This document shows, piece by piece, positions 24,808 through 33,137 of a stretch of DNA of 64,000 nt. The notes under the pieces are model-generated. The model was not told the origin of the DNA, ran no database searches, and saw only the letters and a list, made by a program, of their open reading frames with translations. Source of the stretch: Flavobacterium degerlachei (GTDB lineage: Bacteria > Bacteroidota > Bacteroidia > Flavobacteriales > Flavobacteriaceae); assembly GCF_900106645.1 (NCBI RefSeq), contig NZ_FNMV01000019.1, positions 16,005 through 80,004 on the forward strand, read 5' to 3'. Position 1 is the first letter of the stretch. Each line of letters opens with the position of its first letter. Both the position numbers and the translations under genes were made by a program.

Positions 24808-24840
24808 AAAGCATTCACCGCGGTGAATGCTTTTTTTTTA
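24808..24840. terminator. Bidirectional terminator between gldD and the HMA lipoprotein gene
   Basis: GCATTCACC and GGTGAATGC form a perfect 9-bp stem with a long A-run before and T-run after, so it can stop transcription from both sides. Confidence 0.9.
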
Positions 24841-24856
24841 TAACAAATGGGGTCAA

Positions 24857-25237
24857 TTATGACTTCATGTTTGAAACGGTGTATGTTTTACCGTCTCCAG
24901 TAGCTTGTACTACTTTTGTCAATGTTTCAGGTGTTTGAATGGTTTTGTCAAAAGTTACTGTGCCTGTTTTTTTCTCAAAATCAATTGTGGCGTTTTGCAC
25001 CCCGTCAAGATCTGATAATTCTTCTTGAATTGTTTTTGCACATCCAAATTCACAAGTCATTCCTTCAACCGCAAAACTAGCTGTCTGAAGGTTTTCGGCA
25101 GCAATTTCTTTTTTTACTTTTGGGGCAACTGTTTCGGCTGTGGCGGTTTCTTTTGGAGCTTCCTCAGTATTATTTTTACAGCTTACAAACAAAAGAGCGG
25201 TAACTGCAAGGGTAGCTATTGATTTTGTAAAGTTCAT
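24857..25237 (-). CDS. Heavy-metal-associated (HMA) domain lipoprotein, CxxxC variant
   Basis: The 126-aa protein has a lipoprotein signal (LFVSC, Cys at 20), a Glu/Ala/Pro/Lys-rich spacer (21-50) and one HMA domain (about 53-120). The metal loop reads GMTCEFGC (Cys 62 and 66), i.e. C-x3-C rather than the usual C-x2-C, with a GVQNATIDFEKKTGTVTFD strand pattern typical of MerP/CopZ-like proteins. Envelope-tethered copper or similar metal sensing or capture is the likely role. No metal transporter gene is next to it. Confidence 0.85.
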   Translation of the reverse strand: MNFTKSIATLAVTALLFVSCKNNTEEAPKETATAETVAPKVKKEIAAENLQTASFAVEGMTCEFGCAKTIQEELSDLDGVQNATIDFEKKTGTVTFDKTIQTPETLTKVVQATGDGKTYTVSNMKS

Positions 25238-25347
25238 TGTGTTTTGATTTTGAGTGTTTTACTAAAATTTAAAATTCATTGCAAAATTAATAAAAAAACA
25301 AGCTCTAATTCATAAAATTATTACAATTTTGGGGCAAAATAGTGTTT

Positions 25348-26214
25348 ATGGAATCGAAACAAATAAAATGGGCGTACTTAACGGTTCTTGCCTTAGTGTG
25401 GGGAAGTTCGTTTATTCTGATAAAAAAAGGGTTGATTGGGCTATCTGCTTTACAGGTAGGGTCTTTGAGAATTATATTTGCCGCTATTTTTTTATTATTA
25501 ATTGGTTTTAAAAGTTTGCCAAAGATTCCCAAGCAAAAGTGGAAGTATATTGCAATGACTTCTATGTTTGGAACTTTTGTACCGGCTTTTCTTTTTGCAT
25601 TGGCGCAGACTGAAATTGATAGTTCAGTAAGTTCAATCTTGAATTCTTTGACGCCGTTAAACACTTTGGTTTTAGGGACTTTGTTTTTTGGAGTTGGTTT
25701 TCAGAGACGTCAGGTTTGGGGTGTTTTTATAGGTCTTGTGGGAAGTTTGCTTTTGGTGTTTAATGGCGCCATGAATCATCCTGATCAGAACTATTATTAT
25801 GCTATTTTAGTGATCATTGCATCAATTTGCTACGCTATAAACGTTAACCTTATAAAAAGGTTTCTGTCAGATTTGAGTCCGTTGAGTATTACGACAGGGA
25901 ACTTTGCGGTATTGCTTGTTCCAGCATCTCTAATTTTGTTTTTCACTGGTTTTGCTGAAGCGATTCATATAGAAAGCGTGCAGCATGCTGTTTTGTTTAT
26001 TGTTATCTTGGGAGTAGTAGGTACAGGAATTGCTAATATTCTATTCTTTAAATTAATTCAGATTTCTTCTCCGGTTTTTGCAACTTCAGTAACCTATTTG
26101 ATTCCGGTTGTGGCTTTCTTTTGGGGTTTGCTGGATAATGAAATGCTAACTCCTGTTCAGTTTTTTGGTGCATTTATTATTTTGATAGGTGTCTATTTGT
26201 CTGCCAAAAAGTAG
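25348..26214 (+). CDS. EamA/DMT superfamily transporter
   Basis: The 288-aa protein starts at ATG 25348; GTG at 25342 adds only two codons. It has about ten hydrophobic helices in two repeats, each opening with an EamA type pattern (LALVWGSSFILIKKGL at 13-28 and LVIIASICYAINVNLIKRF at about 155-172). Such drug/metabolite exporters carry amino acids, nucleotides or metabolites out of the cell; substrate cannot be inferred. It is a lone gene followed by a terminator. Confidence 0.88.
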   Translation: MESKQIKWAYLTVLALVWGSSFILIKKGLIGLSALQVGSLRIIFAAIFLLLIGFKSLPKIPKQKWKYIAMTSMFGTFVPAFLFALAQTEIDSSVSSILNSLTPLNTLVLGTLFFGVGFQRRQVWGVFIGLVGSLLLVFNGAMNHPDQNYYYAILVIIASICYAINVNLIKRFLSDLSPLSITTGNFAVLLVPASLILFFTGFAEAIHIESVQHAVLFIVILGVVGTGIANILFFKLIQISSPVFATSVTYLIPVVAFFWGLLDNEMLTPVQFFGAFIILIGVYLSAKK

Positions 26215-26274
26215 TTTTAGAATGGAGCTTAGCTAAGCTAGGTTTTTTATAAAATTGAGAAGCATTTATATAAC

Positions 26275-26315
26275 AATATAGGCCGTCTTATGGACGGCCT
26301 ATATTGTTTTTAAAA
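26275..26315. terminator. Bidirectional terminator between EamA and M16 genes
   Basis: AATATAGGCCGTC and GACGGCCTATATT form a perfect 13-bp stem with a TTAT-type loop followed by T-rich sequence, an unusually strong hairpin. Confidence 0.88.
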
Positions 26316-26330
26316 ATAATTGAAAGTATT

Positions 26331-27746
26331 TTATTTGTAAACGGGTTTTTGAATAGGATTCCCGTAGTTATCAAAATAAAACATCGGTATGTCAAGTTTT
26401 TCCAGACCCGGAATTACCTCTGATCCTTTTCCTGCAATAATAATGCGGGTGTTGTCAATTAGGAAGTACTTATTCGCTGCTTTAAGGATGTCATCTGGAG
26501 TTACTGCATTGATAATTTTGATGTAGTTTTCGTAAAAGTCTTTAGGGAGGTCTTCTGTCTCTATGTTTAATGCATATCTGGCAACAGACTGTGGTTTTTC
26601 TACCTGCATTACAAAGCGGCCAATATAACCTGCTTTTACATCACTCAATACTTCTTCGGAAACTTTTTCAGTTCGTATCTTTTTAATCTCCTTGATGAAT
26701 TCGACAACTGCGCTATCAGTTGCAGAAGTCCTAATAGATGATGCTGATCTTAATTTTGAAACATATTTACCAGCGCCTATTATTGCATTGGCGCCATAAG
26801 TCCAACCGTGTTTTTCTCTTAAATTCATGTTTAAGTAACTATTGAAATCGCCTCCTAATATATAGGTTGCTATAACAGCAGGGAAGAAGTCTTTATCGCC
26901 CATTTTTAAATCAATGGTATTTACCAAAGAAATTTCAGACTGTGAGGCATTTGGTACATCCACAAAATTAATTTGGGTAAACGGGACGTTTTGTGGCGTG
27001 GCATAGGTCAGTTTTGGTGTGGCTCTTTTTTTCCAGGAACCAAAAAGTTTTTCGACAATTGGCTTGACTTCTTTGAATTTCACATCTCCAATGATGACTA
27101 AGTAGGCATTTTCAGGAACGAAGTAGTTTTCATAATTGGCAACAACATCAGCAAGAGTTATGTTCTTAACTGTTTCTTCAGTCATGTACTCTCCAGATGG
27201 GTGATTGGGTCCAAAGGCCAAAGCGTCAACTACTCTGTTAGCAATTGTGGGAACACTCTTTTCCTGAGCTCTTATGCCTTCTAGTAGCTTTGCTTTTTCT
27301 TTGTCAAACTCTTCTTGTGTGAAATTAGGATAAAGTGCGCCGTAAGACATTAGTTGTAATACACGTCCCGAATATTTTGAAAGCGAACTGGCATAGGTGC
27401 CATTTGAGCTAAAAGCCATATTAGCGCCTAGAAAATCGACCTCTTCATTAAAATCATCTTTGGTGATTTTGATATTTCCGCTTCCTATTAAACTACTGCC
27501 TAATTGATCTACTCCTTTTTTGTTTCCTTCTGCAAATGGTGGGTTATCTAAAGTTAGGTTGTAGGTAACTCTGGGTAATTTGTGATTTTCAACAATCATT
27601 ACTTTTAGTCCGTTAGGTAAAAAGAAGGTTTGTGGCTTTTTTAGATTTACAACTGGTGCTTTTCCGGCTTTAGGTTGTGTGCGATCTTGTGCTTGCATAA
27701 TTCCTGTTATGAATAAGAGGATTAGTATAATTCTTGTTTTTTTCAT
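26331..27746 (-). CDS. M16 family peptidase, non-catalytic partner type
   Basis: The 471-aa protein has an export signal (about 1-19, IMQAQ) and the two M16 lobes (LPNGLKVMIVENHKLPRVTYN at the start; later GGDFNSYLNMNLREKHGWTYG, typical of the C-terminal lobe). The position where HxxEH should stand reads DQLGSSLIGSG, so it lacks the zinc site and is probably a partner of the catalytic M16 protein encoded directly upstream (27754-29079), 7 nt away. Such pairs resemble the processing-peptidase alpha/beta arrangement and presumably act in the envelope on peptides. Confidence 0.9.
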   Translation of the reverse strand: MKKTRIILILLFITGIMQAQDRTQPKAGKAPVVNLKKPQTFFLPNGLKVMIVENHKLPRVTYNLTLDNPPFAEGNKKGVDQLGSSLIGSGNIKITKDDFNEEVDFLGANMAFSSNGTYASSLSKYSGRVLQLMSYGALYPNFTQEEFDKEKAKLLEGIRAQEKSVPTIANRVVDALAFGPNHPSGEYMTEETVKNITLADVVANYENYFVPENAYLVIIGDVKFKEVKPIVEKLFGSWKKRATPKLTYATPQNVPFTQINFVDVPNASQSEISLVNTIDLKMGDKDFFPAVIATYILGGDFNSYLNMNLREKHGWTYGANAIIGAGKYVSKLRSASSIRTSATDSAVVEFIKEIKKIRTEKVSEEVLSDVKAGYIGRFVMQVEKPQSVARYALNIETEDLPKDFYENYIKIINAVTPDDILKAANKYFLIDNTRIIIAGKGSEVIPGLEKLDIPMFYFDNYGNPIQKPVYK

Positions 27747-27753
27747 GATTGTC

Positions 27754-29079
27754 TTAATTCTGAGCAGTTGCTATAGCGGGAACATAATCCAATAACAATC
27801 GTTGGTTTGGATTTAGGTATTTTTTTGCAACTTCCCTGATTTCTTCTCTAGTAATAGAATGGTAAAGATCGATTTCAGTATTTATCAAATTGATATCTCC
27901 ATAAAGTAAATAGTACTTTGCTAAATTTTCAGCAATTCCCTCAACACTTGAGTTGTTGTTTACATATTGTGTTTCAAACTTGTTTAGTAGTTTTTGATAA
28001 TCATTCTCAGAAATTAAATCCGTTTGTATTTTAATAATTTCTTCATCTATTTCCTTTAATAAATCTTCCGAAGTGTGAGTTCCCATTGGTAAACCATATA
28101 ATATATACATGCCATAGTCTTCTTGGCTAAAGCCAACAGCACCAATTTGAAGTGCTATTTTTTTCTCGTCTACGACTTTCTTGTAGAGCTTCGAGCTTTT
28201 GCCATCGCTTAAGTATGATGAAATGAAGTCGAGAACACGGGCATCTCTTGTTTTCATCGATGGCGTTCTGTATGATGCCACTAACATAGGGATCTGAATA
28301 TTTGGATCGTGGTAAGTCGCTTTTAAAGTTTGTGTTATTGGTTCTTCGATGAAAGTTTGTTTTTTTATTTTTTCGCCTTTTTGGATTGGTCCAAAGTATT
28401 TTTCAATCCATGCTTTAGTTACTGTTTTTTCAAAATCACCTGCAACCACTAAAACGGCATTATTAGGAATGTAGAATTTTTTGTTGAATGCTTTGAAATC
28501 TTCTAAAGTTGCTGTGTCCAGATGTTCCATAGAACCAATAGTAGACCATTTATAAGGATGATTTGTGAACATATTTTCTTTTACGACGTTTATTATTTTG
28601 CCGTAAGGACGATTGTCATAGCGAGAGCTTTTTTCTTCTTTTATGACTCCGTTTTGGGTATCTACGCCAATTTGATTGATAACAGGATGCATCAGTCTTT
28701 CGGATTCCATCCAAAGTGCCAATTCTAGATTGTTAGAAGGGAATACTTCGTAGTAATACGTTCTGTCATCCGAGGTGTTCGCGTTGTTAGTTCCTCCATT
28801 TGAAGTTACTATTTTGAACCATTCCCCGCGTTTGATGTTTGCGGTTCCTTCAAATAGTAGGTGCTCAAAGAAATGGGCGAATCCTGTTTTCTCTGGATTT
28901 TCATCTTTTGAGCCCACATGATACATCACTGAGGTTATGACAACTGGGGCAGTGGGGTCATGATGTAAAATAACGTGCATGCCATTATCGAGATTGTATT
29001 CTTCGAAAGCTATTTTTTGGGCTGTGGCCACTCCTCCAAGTAAAAGCGCAGTACTTATTGCCATTATTGATTTTTTCAT
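27754..29079 (-). CDS. M16 family zinc metallopeptidase, catalytic
   Basis: The 441-aa protein has a signal peptide (about 1-20, ATAQ), the zinc motif HFFEHLLFEGT (HxxEH, near residue 66-76) and the downstream Glu of the family in the NGVIKEEKSSRYD region. The C-terminal lobe contains LSDGKSSKLYKKVVDEK, a substrate-binding pattern of M16 peptidases. It cleaves peptides or short proteins in the periplasm or envelope and probably forms a heterodimer with the product of the next gene. A TAnnTTTG box lies upstream at 29135-29142. Confidence 0.93.
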   Translation of the reverse strand: MKKSIMAISTALLLGGVATAQKIAFEEYNLDNGMHVILHHDPTAPVVITSVMYHVGSKDENPEKTGFAHFFEHLLFEGTANIKRGEWFKIVTSNGGTNNANTSDDRTYYYEVFPSNNLELALWMESERLMHPVINQIGVDTQNGVIKEEKSSRYDNRPYGKIINVVKENMFTNHPYKWSTIGSMEHLDTATLEDFKAFNKKFYIPNNAVLVVAGDFEKTVTKAWIEKYFGPIQKGEKIKKQTFIEEPITQTLKATYHDPNIQIPMLVASYRTPSMKTRDARVLDFISSYLSDGKSSKLYKKVVDEKKIALQIGAVGFSQEDYGMYILYGLPMGTHTSEDLLKEIDEEIIKIQTDLISENDYQKLLNKFETQYVNNNSSVEGIAENLAKYYLLYGDINLINTEIDLYHSITREEIREVAKKYLNPNQRLLLDYVPAIATAQN

Positions 29080-29134
29080 AAGGATTAATAAAAATATATA
29101 TACATAGGTATAAAAACGGAAATTATTGTTACTT

Positions 29135-29142
29135 CAAAATTA
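29135..29142 (-). promoter_or_regulatory. -7 promoter element of the M16 gene pair
   Basis: On the minus strand TAATTTTG fits TAnnTTTG, 55 nt before the ATG at 29079. Confidence 0.5.
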
Positions 29143-29264
29143 CCTTTTTTTAATGATGAATGCTTGAAAGTTGCGTCTTATTAGCTTAACGGATATAGGT
29201 ATGGGTAGTTAAAGCCTTGAAAATAGGGGTAAAGGAGAAGAATATTTTTTTATTTTTAAGTAAT

Positions 29265-29294
29265 TGGATAGTAAAAATTAAATTGTATATTTGC
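29265..29294 (+). promoter_or_regulatory. Promoter of rplU-rpmA
   Basis: A TTG at 29265-29267 is followed after 19 nt by TATATTTG (29287-29294), the standard flavobacterial spacing. The rplU ATG lies 28 nt downstream. Confidence 0.75.
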
Positions 29295-29322
29295 AACCTT
29301 AAAAATCAATAAATCAATCCGT

Positions 29323-29958
29323 ATGTATGCAATCGTAGAGATAGCAGGGCAACAATTTAAAGTAAGCAAAGACTTAAAGGTTTATGTTCATCGTTTGACT
29401 AATGAAGAAGGTTCAAAAGTTTCTTTTGACAAAGTTCTTTTATTAGATGACAATGGATCTATCACTTTAGGCGCCCCAGCTATAGAAGGTGCTTCAGTAG
29501 AAGCTAAAGTGTTACAACACTTAAAAGGAGATAAAGTTATCGTTTTCAAAAAGAAAAGAAGAAAAGGGTACAAAAAGAGAAACGGTCACAGACAGTATCT
29601 TACTCAAATTGTAATTGAAGGTATTTCTGCGTCAGGTACAAAGAAAGCGGCTCCAAAAGCAGAAAAAGTTGCTGAAGCTAAAGCTCCAAAAGCAACAAAG
29701 AAAGCTGATGATTTAAAGTTAATTGAAGGAGTTGGACCAAAAGCTGCAGAAGCGTTAGTTGCTGCTGGGATTGCAACATTCTCTAAATTAGCAAAAACAA
29801 GTGCTGATGCTGTAAAAGCAATTTTAGAAGCGTCAGAATCTAAATTATCTCATTTAGATCCAACTACTTGGGCTCAACAAGCTCAATTAGCTGCAGATGG
29901 TAAAATGGATGAATTGAAAAAATTACAAGATGAATTAAACGGTGGTAAAGCGGTTTAA
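29323..29958 (+). CDS. rplU: 50S ribosomal protein L21 with helix-hairpin-helix extension
   Basis: Residues 1-103 are an ordinary bL21 (MYAIVEIAGQQFKV at the start, KKKRRKGYKKRNGHRQ near 76-91). The usual length of bL21 is about 103, but this product has 211 residues. An Ala/Lys/Pro-rich linker (104-126) leads to a C-terminal domain (127-211) with an HhH motif DLKLIEGVGPKAAEALVAAGI and repeated helices, of the DUF4332/HhH type. The extension occurs in other Bacteroidota L21 proteins in my recall and could touch rRNA or DNA. It is co-transcribed with rpmA, 32 nt downstream. Confidence 0.95.
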   Translation: MYAIVEIAGQQFKVSKDLKVYVHRLTNEEGSKVSFDKVLLLDDNGSITLGAPAIEGASVEAKVLQHLKGDKVIVFKKKRRKGYKKRNGHRQYLTQIVIEGISASGTKKAAPKAEKVAEAKAPKATKKADDLKLIEGVGPKAAEALVAAGIATFSKLAKTSADAVKAILEASESKLSHLDPTTWAQQAQLAADGKMDELKKLQDELNGGKAV

Positions 29959-29990
29959 TTAATTTATTAACAATATAAAACTAATACGTC

Positions 29991-30257
29991 ATGGCTCACA
30001 AGAAAGGTGTCGGTAGTTCCAAGAATGGTAGAGAATCAGAATCAAAACGTTTAGGTGTTAAGATTTTTGGTGGACAAGCTGCCATTGCAGGGAACATCAT
30101 CGTAAGACAAAGAGGTTCAAAACACAATCCAGGTGAAAATGTTTACATCAGTAAAGATCACACGTTACACGCAAGAGTACCGGGAATTGTTAAGTTCCAA
30201 AAGAAAAGAGATAACAAATCTTACGTTTCTATACTTCCATTCGAAGTTGAAGCATAA
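29991..30257 (+). CDS. rpmA: 50S ribosomal protein L27
   Basis: The 88-aa protein has the full bL27 pattern: MAHKKGVGSSKNGRESESKR at the N-terminus, which reaches the peptidyl transferase centre without a cleavable leader, then GVKIFGGQAAIAGNIIVRQRG and ARVPGIVKFQKK. It ends in a strong terminator at 30278. It forms the usual rplU-rpmA pair, producing two large-subunit proteins. Confidence 0.97.
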   Translation: MAHKKGVGSSKNGRESESKRLGVKIFGGQAAIAGNIIVRQRGSKHNPGENVYISKDHTLHARVPGIVKFQKKRDNKSYVSILPFEVEA

Positions 30258-30277
30258 TTGATTTTCTCAATTTATTT

Positions 30278-30310
30278 AAAACCCGTTTCGAAAGAAGCGG
30301 GTTTTTTTGT
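30278..30310 (+). terminator. Rho-independent terminator of rplU-rpmA
   Basis: AACCCGTTTC and GAAGCGGGTT form a stem closed around GAAA, followed by seven T. Confidence 0.9.
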
Positions 30311-30577
30311 GGTCTCTCCCTAACGTCATTGCGGGCGTCGAAGCAGTCTAAAGGGGTGGGCTAGGGTGAACAGTAGTGGGTTTTACACCTTTTTACCTAA
30401 AAAAAAGCTGCTAGCCTTTTAAAGGTTAACAGTTTTGGTATTCTATATTGCTTACTAAGTCGGGAGATTCCGAAGGGTGTTTTTTTTTTTTTTTTTAATG
30501 TCTGATAAGATTGGGCAGTTAGTTCTTTCAATGAATTTTAAATTATCGACGAAGAAGATAAAAAGCTTGAGATTGGT
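30311..30577. other. Intergenic region with degenerate repeat and 17-T tract
   Basis: The stretch has no gene. It holds CGTCATTGCGGGCGTCGAAG (30326-30345), which resembles a degenerate copy of the CATTGCGAGGAACGAAG type palindrome repeat known in several bacteria, then a GGGCTAGGG end of REP type (30358-30366), and a run of 17 T (30480-30496). Confidence 0.5.
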
Positions 30578-30916
30578 TTACGCTACGGTTTTGTATAAAA
30601 TAAAGGCATTTAATAAAAAGTAAAAAAAGGCAGGTAAAGAAACTAATAATGAATCTTTCATCTTTATTCTTACTGCCGTGCCAAGAAGCATCAATAAAGC
30701 CAGGCATCCTGAAGCCAGAACTAAAACAGTATAGTTCTGTAGGCCTATAAATAAACCTAATGCTCCCGCCAATTCTAAAATTGCGGTTAACGGGCCAAAT
30801 TTTTCAAGACCAAAGCGTTTAAACTCATTTTTCATATTCGAGGAGACAAAATAAGCTATCCCGTAGACGAGGAAGGAGGTTGCCGAAAAAAAAATAAGGA
30901 CATTTAAGAAATTCAT
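30578..30916 (-). CDS. DoxX family membrane protein
   Basis: The 112-aa protein has four hydrophobic helices and the DoxX-like pattern FGLEKFGPLTAILELAGALGLFIGL between helices 1 and 2. It is clearly related to its upstream neighbour (FKRFGL/FKQFGL at the same position). DoxX-like proteins are small membrane proteins, some linked to oxidative stress or quinone-associated functions, but none is firmly assigned. It lies 10 nt downstream of the neighbour, so both are co-transcribed. Confidence 0.78.
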   Translation of the reverse strand: MNFLNVLIFFSATSFLVYGIAYFVSSNMKNEFKRFGLEKFGPLTAILELAGALGLFIGLQNYTVLVLASGCLALLMLLGTAVRIKMKDSLLVSLPAFFYFLLNAFILYKTVA

Positions 30917-30926
30917 GTTTTGATTA

Positions 30927-31262
30927 TTAGGAAACAGATAGTGCTACAAAAAGAGATAGTGCTAAAAGTAATAAAGAAGGCAGGTGTTTAAACCATGGAT
31001 TTTTTACTTTGAAATGAAAAAACTGTGCACATACCATTAAAAAAGCCATTGCGAGTGCCGGTATAAAGACTAATGTTGGAAACCATATTCCAGTTATTAA
31101 CAGTGTTGCCAACGCCATTTTTGAAGCGCCTACTATATTCCTTGTCAAATCGGACAAGCCGAATTGTTTAAATTCTGTAACGATGTTGTCAAATCTGAAA
31201 ATCCAAACATAAGCTACAGAAATCGCGATTACAAGTTGGGCGATCGTGGTGTATATAATCAT
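30927..31262 (-). CDS. DoxX family membrane protein, paralogue of its neighbour
   Basis: The 111-aa protein starts at ATG 31262 (MIIYTTIAQLVIAISVAYVW). The frame reaches back to 31400, but a TATATTTG box at 31337 lies in that extension, so the short start is preferred. Four helices and the FKQFGLSDLTRNIVGASKMALA pattern match the DoxX-like neighbour. It lies 10 nt upstream of that gene, and the pair may form a heteromeric membrane unit. Confidence 0.78.
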   Translation of the reverse strand: MIIYTTIAQLVIAISVAYVWIFRFDNIVTEFKQFGLSDLTRNIVGASKMALATLLITGIWFPTLVFIPALAMAFLMVCAQFFHFKVKNPWFKHLPSLLLLALSLFVALSVS

Positions 31263-31336
31263 AATTTTATATTTAAATTTTTTTTCTTGATTTTTACAAA
31301 TAAAGCTTGTCAGTGAATTTATTTCTCTAAAGTAAT

Positions 31337-31344
31337 CAAATATA
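31337..31344 (-). promoter_or_regulatory. -7 promoter element of the DoxX pair
   Basis: On the minus strand TATATTTG fits TAnnTTTG and lies 74 nt before the ATG at 31262; it argues against the start at 31400. Confidence 0.5.
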
Positions 31345-31456
31345 CTATAATTAAGAATCGGTTTTATATAATTATAAAGTAAAGTCGCTCTGCAGTGCAT
31401 TTCTGCCAGAAGACATGTGTATGGTTAAAAAACAACAATGTTGTTTATAGATTACA

Positions 31457-31559
31457 GCGAGAGGGATAGTAGCGGCATCCTTTTGTGAAAGTCCCGATAT
31501 TTATCAGGACTTTCATAAAAGATACTGCGAATAGCCCGACCCGCAGGGTCTCGCCCTAA
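31457..31559 (-). repeat. REP-like dispersed repeat, copy 4
   Basis: On the minus strand the arms read GGGCTATTCGCAGTATCTTTT and AAAAGGATGCCGCTACTATC, separated by a perfect hairpin (TGAAAGTCC...GGACTTTCA). The outer ends match the other copies; the core hairpin sequence is different. Confidence 0.65.
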
Positions 31560-31562
31560 AAC

Positions 31563-31594
31563 AAAAAAACCCTCGCTTCTCAGCAAGGGTTTAT
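31563..31594 (-). terminator. Terminator of ahcY
   Basis: AAACCCTTGC and GCGAGGGTTT form a stem around a short loop with a T-run after it on the minus strand. It lies 75 nt past the ahcY stop codon, and REP copy 4 follows. Confidence 0.7.
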
Positions 31595-31668
31595 ATAAAT
31601 CTAAAATTATAAATCAGCAATCGCTACCCGAGCCTGAAAGGCGAATAGGCGAAGCAATCTACAATCAT

Positions 31669-32985
31669 TTAGTATCTATAATATTCTGGTTTGAATGGAC
31701 CGTCAACTGGCACTCCAATGTAAGCAGCTTGATCATCACGTAAAGTTTCCAATTCAACTCCTAATTTAGCTAAGTGAAGCATTGCTACTTTCTCGTCTAA
31801 GTGTTTTGGTAACATGTATACGTCATTATCGTAGTTTGCGCTGTTTTTCCACAATTCGATTTGAGCTAAAGTTTGGTTTGTAAATGAGTTACTCATTACA
31901 AAACTTGGGTGACCTGTAGCACAACCAAGGTTTACTAAACGACCTTCAGCCAAAAGGATGATGTCTTTACCGTCAATAGTGTATTTGTCAACCTGAGGTT
32001 TGATTTCAACTTTAGAAGCTCCGTGGTTAGTGTTTAACCAAGCAACAGCAATTTCGTTATCAAAGTGTCCAATGTTACAAACGATAGTTTTGTCTTTCAT
32101 TTGCTCAAAGTGAGAACCAAGAACGATATCTTTATTTCCTGTAGTTGTGATGATGATATCAGCATTTCCAACAACAGTGTTTAATTTTTTAACTTCAAAA
32201 CCGTCCATTGCAGCTTGTAAAGCACAAATAGGATCGATTTCAGTAACTGTAACAATAGATCCAGCACCTCTAAAAGAAGCAGCAGTACCTTTTCCTACAT
32301 CACCGTATCCACATACAACAACTCTTTTACCAGCAAGCATAATATCAGTTGCACGACGAACTGCGTCAACTGCAGATTCTTTACATCCGTATTTGTTGTC
32401 AAATTTCGATTTAGTAACCGAGTCATTAACATTGATTGCAGGCATAGGTAAAGTTCCAGCTTTTACTCTTTCGTACAATCTGTGAACTCCAGTTGTAGTC
32501 TCTTCAGATAATCCTTTGATTCCAGCAACTAATTCTGGATAACGGTCGATAACCATGTTAGTCAAATCTCCACCATCATCAAGGATCATGTTCAATGGTT
32601 TTCTGTCCTCACCAAAGAAAAGAGTTTGCTCGATACACCAGTCAAAATCTTCTTCATTAAGACCTTTCCAAGCGTAAACTTGAATTCCAGCAGCAGCCAT
32701 AGCAGCAGCAGCTTGATCTTGAGTAGAGAAAATGTTACAAGAAGACCAAGTAACTTCAGCACCAAGAGCGATTAAAGTCTCGATTAAAACTGCAGTTTGG
32801 ATTGTCATGTGTAAACATCCAGCAATACGAGAACCAGCAAGTGGTTGTTCGTCTTTATATTCAGAACGAAGTGCCATTAAACCTGGCATTTCAGCTTCAG
32901 CTAATTCAATTTCTTTTCTTCCCCAGGCTGCTAGAGAGATATCTTTTACTTTGAAAGCCACAAAAGGCATAGTTGTAGTACTCAT
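31669..32985 (-). CDS. ahcY: Adenosylhomocysteinase (SAH hydrolase)
   Basis: The 438-aa NAD-dependent enzyme splits S-adenosylhomocysteine into adenosine and homocysteine, relieving product inhibition of methyltransferases. It has SRIAGCLHMTIQTAVLIETL near residue 52, the substrate Asp/Lys motif NVNDSVTKSKFDNKYGC, the NAD motif VVCGYGDVGKGTAASFRGAG (about 220-238) and the conserved C-terminus PFKPEYYRY. It is a monocistronic gene. Confidence 0.97.
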   Translation of the reverse strand: MSTTTMPFVAFKVKDISLAAWGRKEIELAEAEMPGLMALRSEYKDEQPLAGSRIAGCLHMTIQTAVLIETLIALGAEVTWSSCNIFSTQDQAAAAMAAAGIQVYAWKGLNEEDFDWCIEQTLFFGEDRKPLNMILDDGGDLTNMVIDRYPELVAGIKGLSEETTTGVHRLYERVKAGTLPMPAINVNDSVTKSKFDNKYGCKESAVDAVRRATDIMLAGKRVVVCGYGDVGKGTAASFRGAGSIVTVTEIDPICALQAAMDGFEVKKLNTVVGNADIIITTTGNKDIVLGSHFEQMKDKTIVCNIGHFDNEIAVAWLNTNHGASKVEIKPQVDKYTIDGKDIILLAEGRLVNLGCATGHPSFVMSNSFTNQTLAQIELWKNSANYDNDVYMLPKHLDEKVAMLHLAKLGVELETLRDDQAAYIGVPVDGPFKPEYYRY

Positions 32986-33016
32986 TTATAGTATATTTGT
33001 AATTATAAATTTTTTG

Positions 33017-33024
33017 CAAAATTA
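33017..33024 (-). promoter_or_regulatory. -7 promoter element of ahcY
   Basis: On the minus strand TAATTTTG fits TAnnTTTG, 31 nt before the ATG. No -33 box and no SAH or SAM riboswitch structure were recognised in the leader. Confidence 0.5.
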
Positions 33025-33137
33025 CGTAATATCTTTAGAAATACACTAATTTCTAAAAGATTTATGAAATGTTTAAGGGGTTAATCTTTTGAATATTAAC
33101 GTAATAATTTTTAATTTATCCCAGTTTATTTTTTGGG

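Noticed and set aside
31263..31400. 46-residue N-terminal extension of the second DoxX gene
   Set aside because: A TATATTTG promoter box lies within it and the extra residues look like AT-rich leader.
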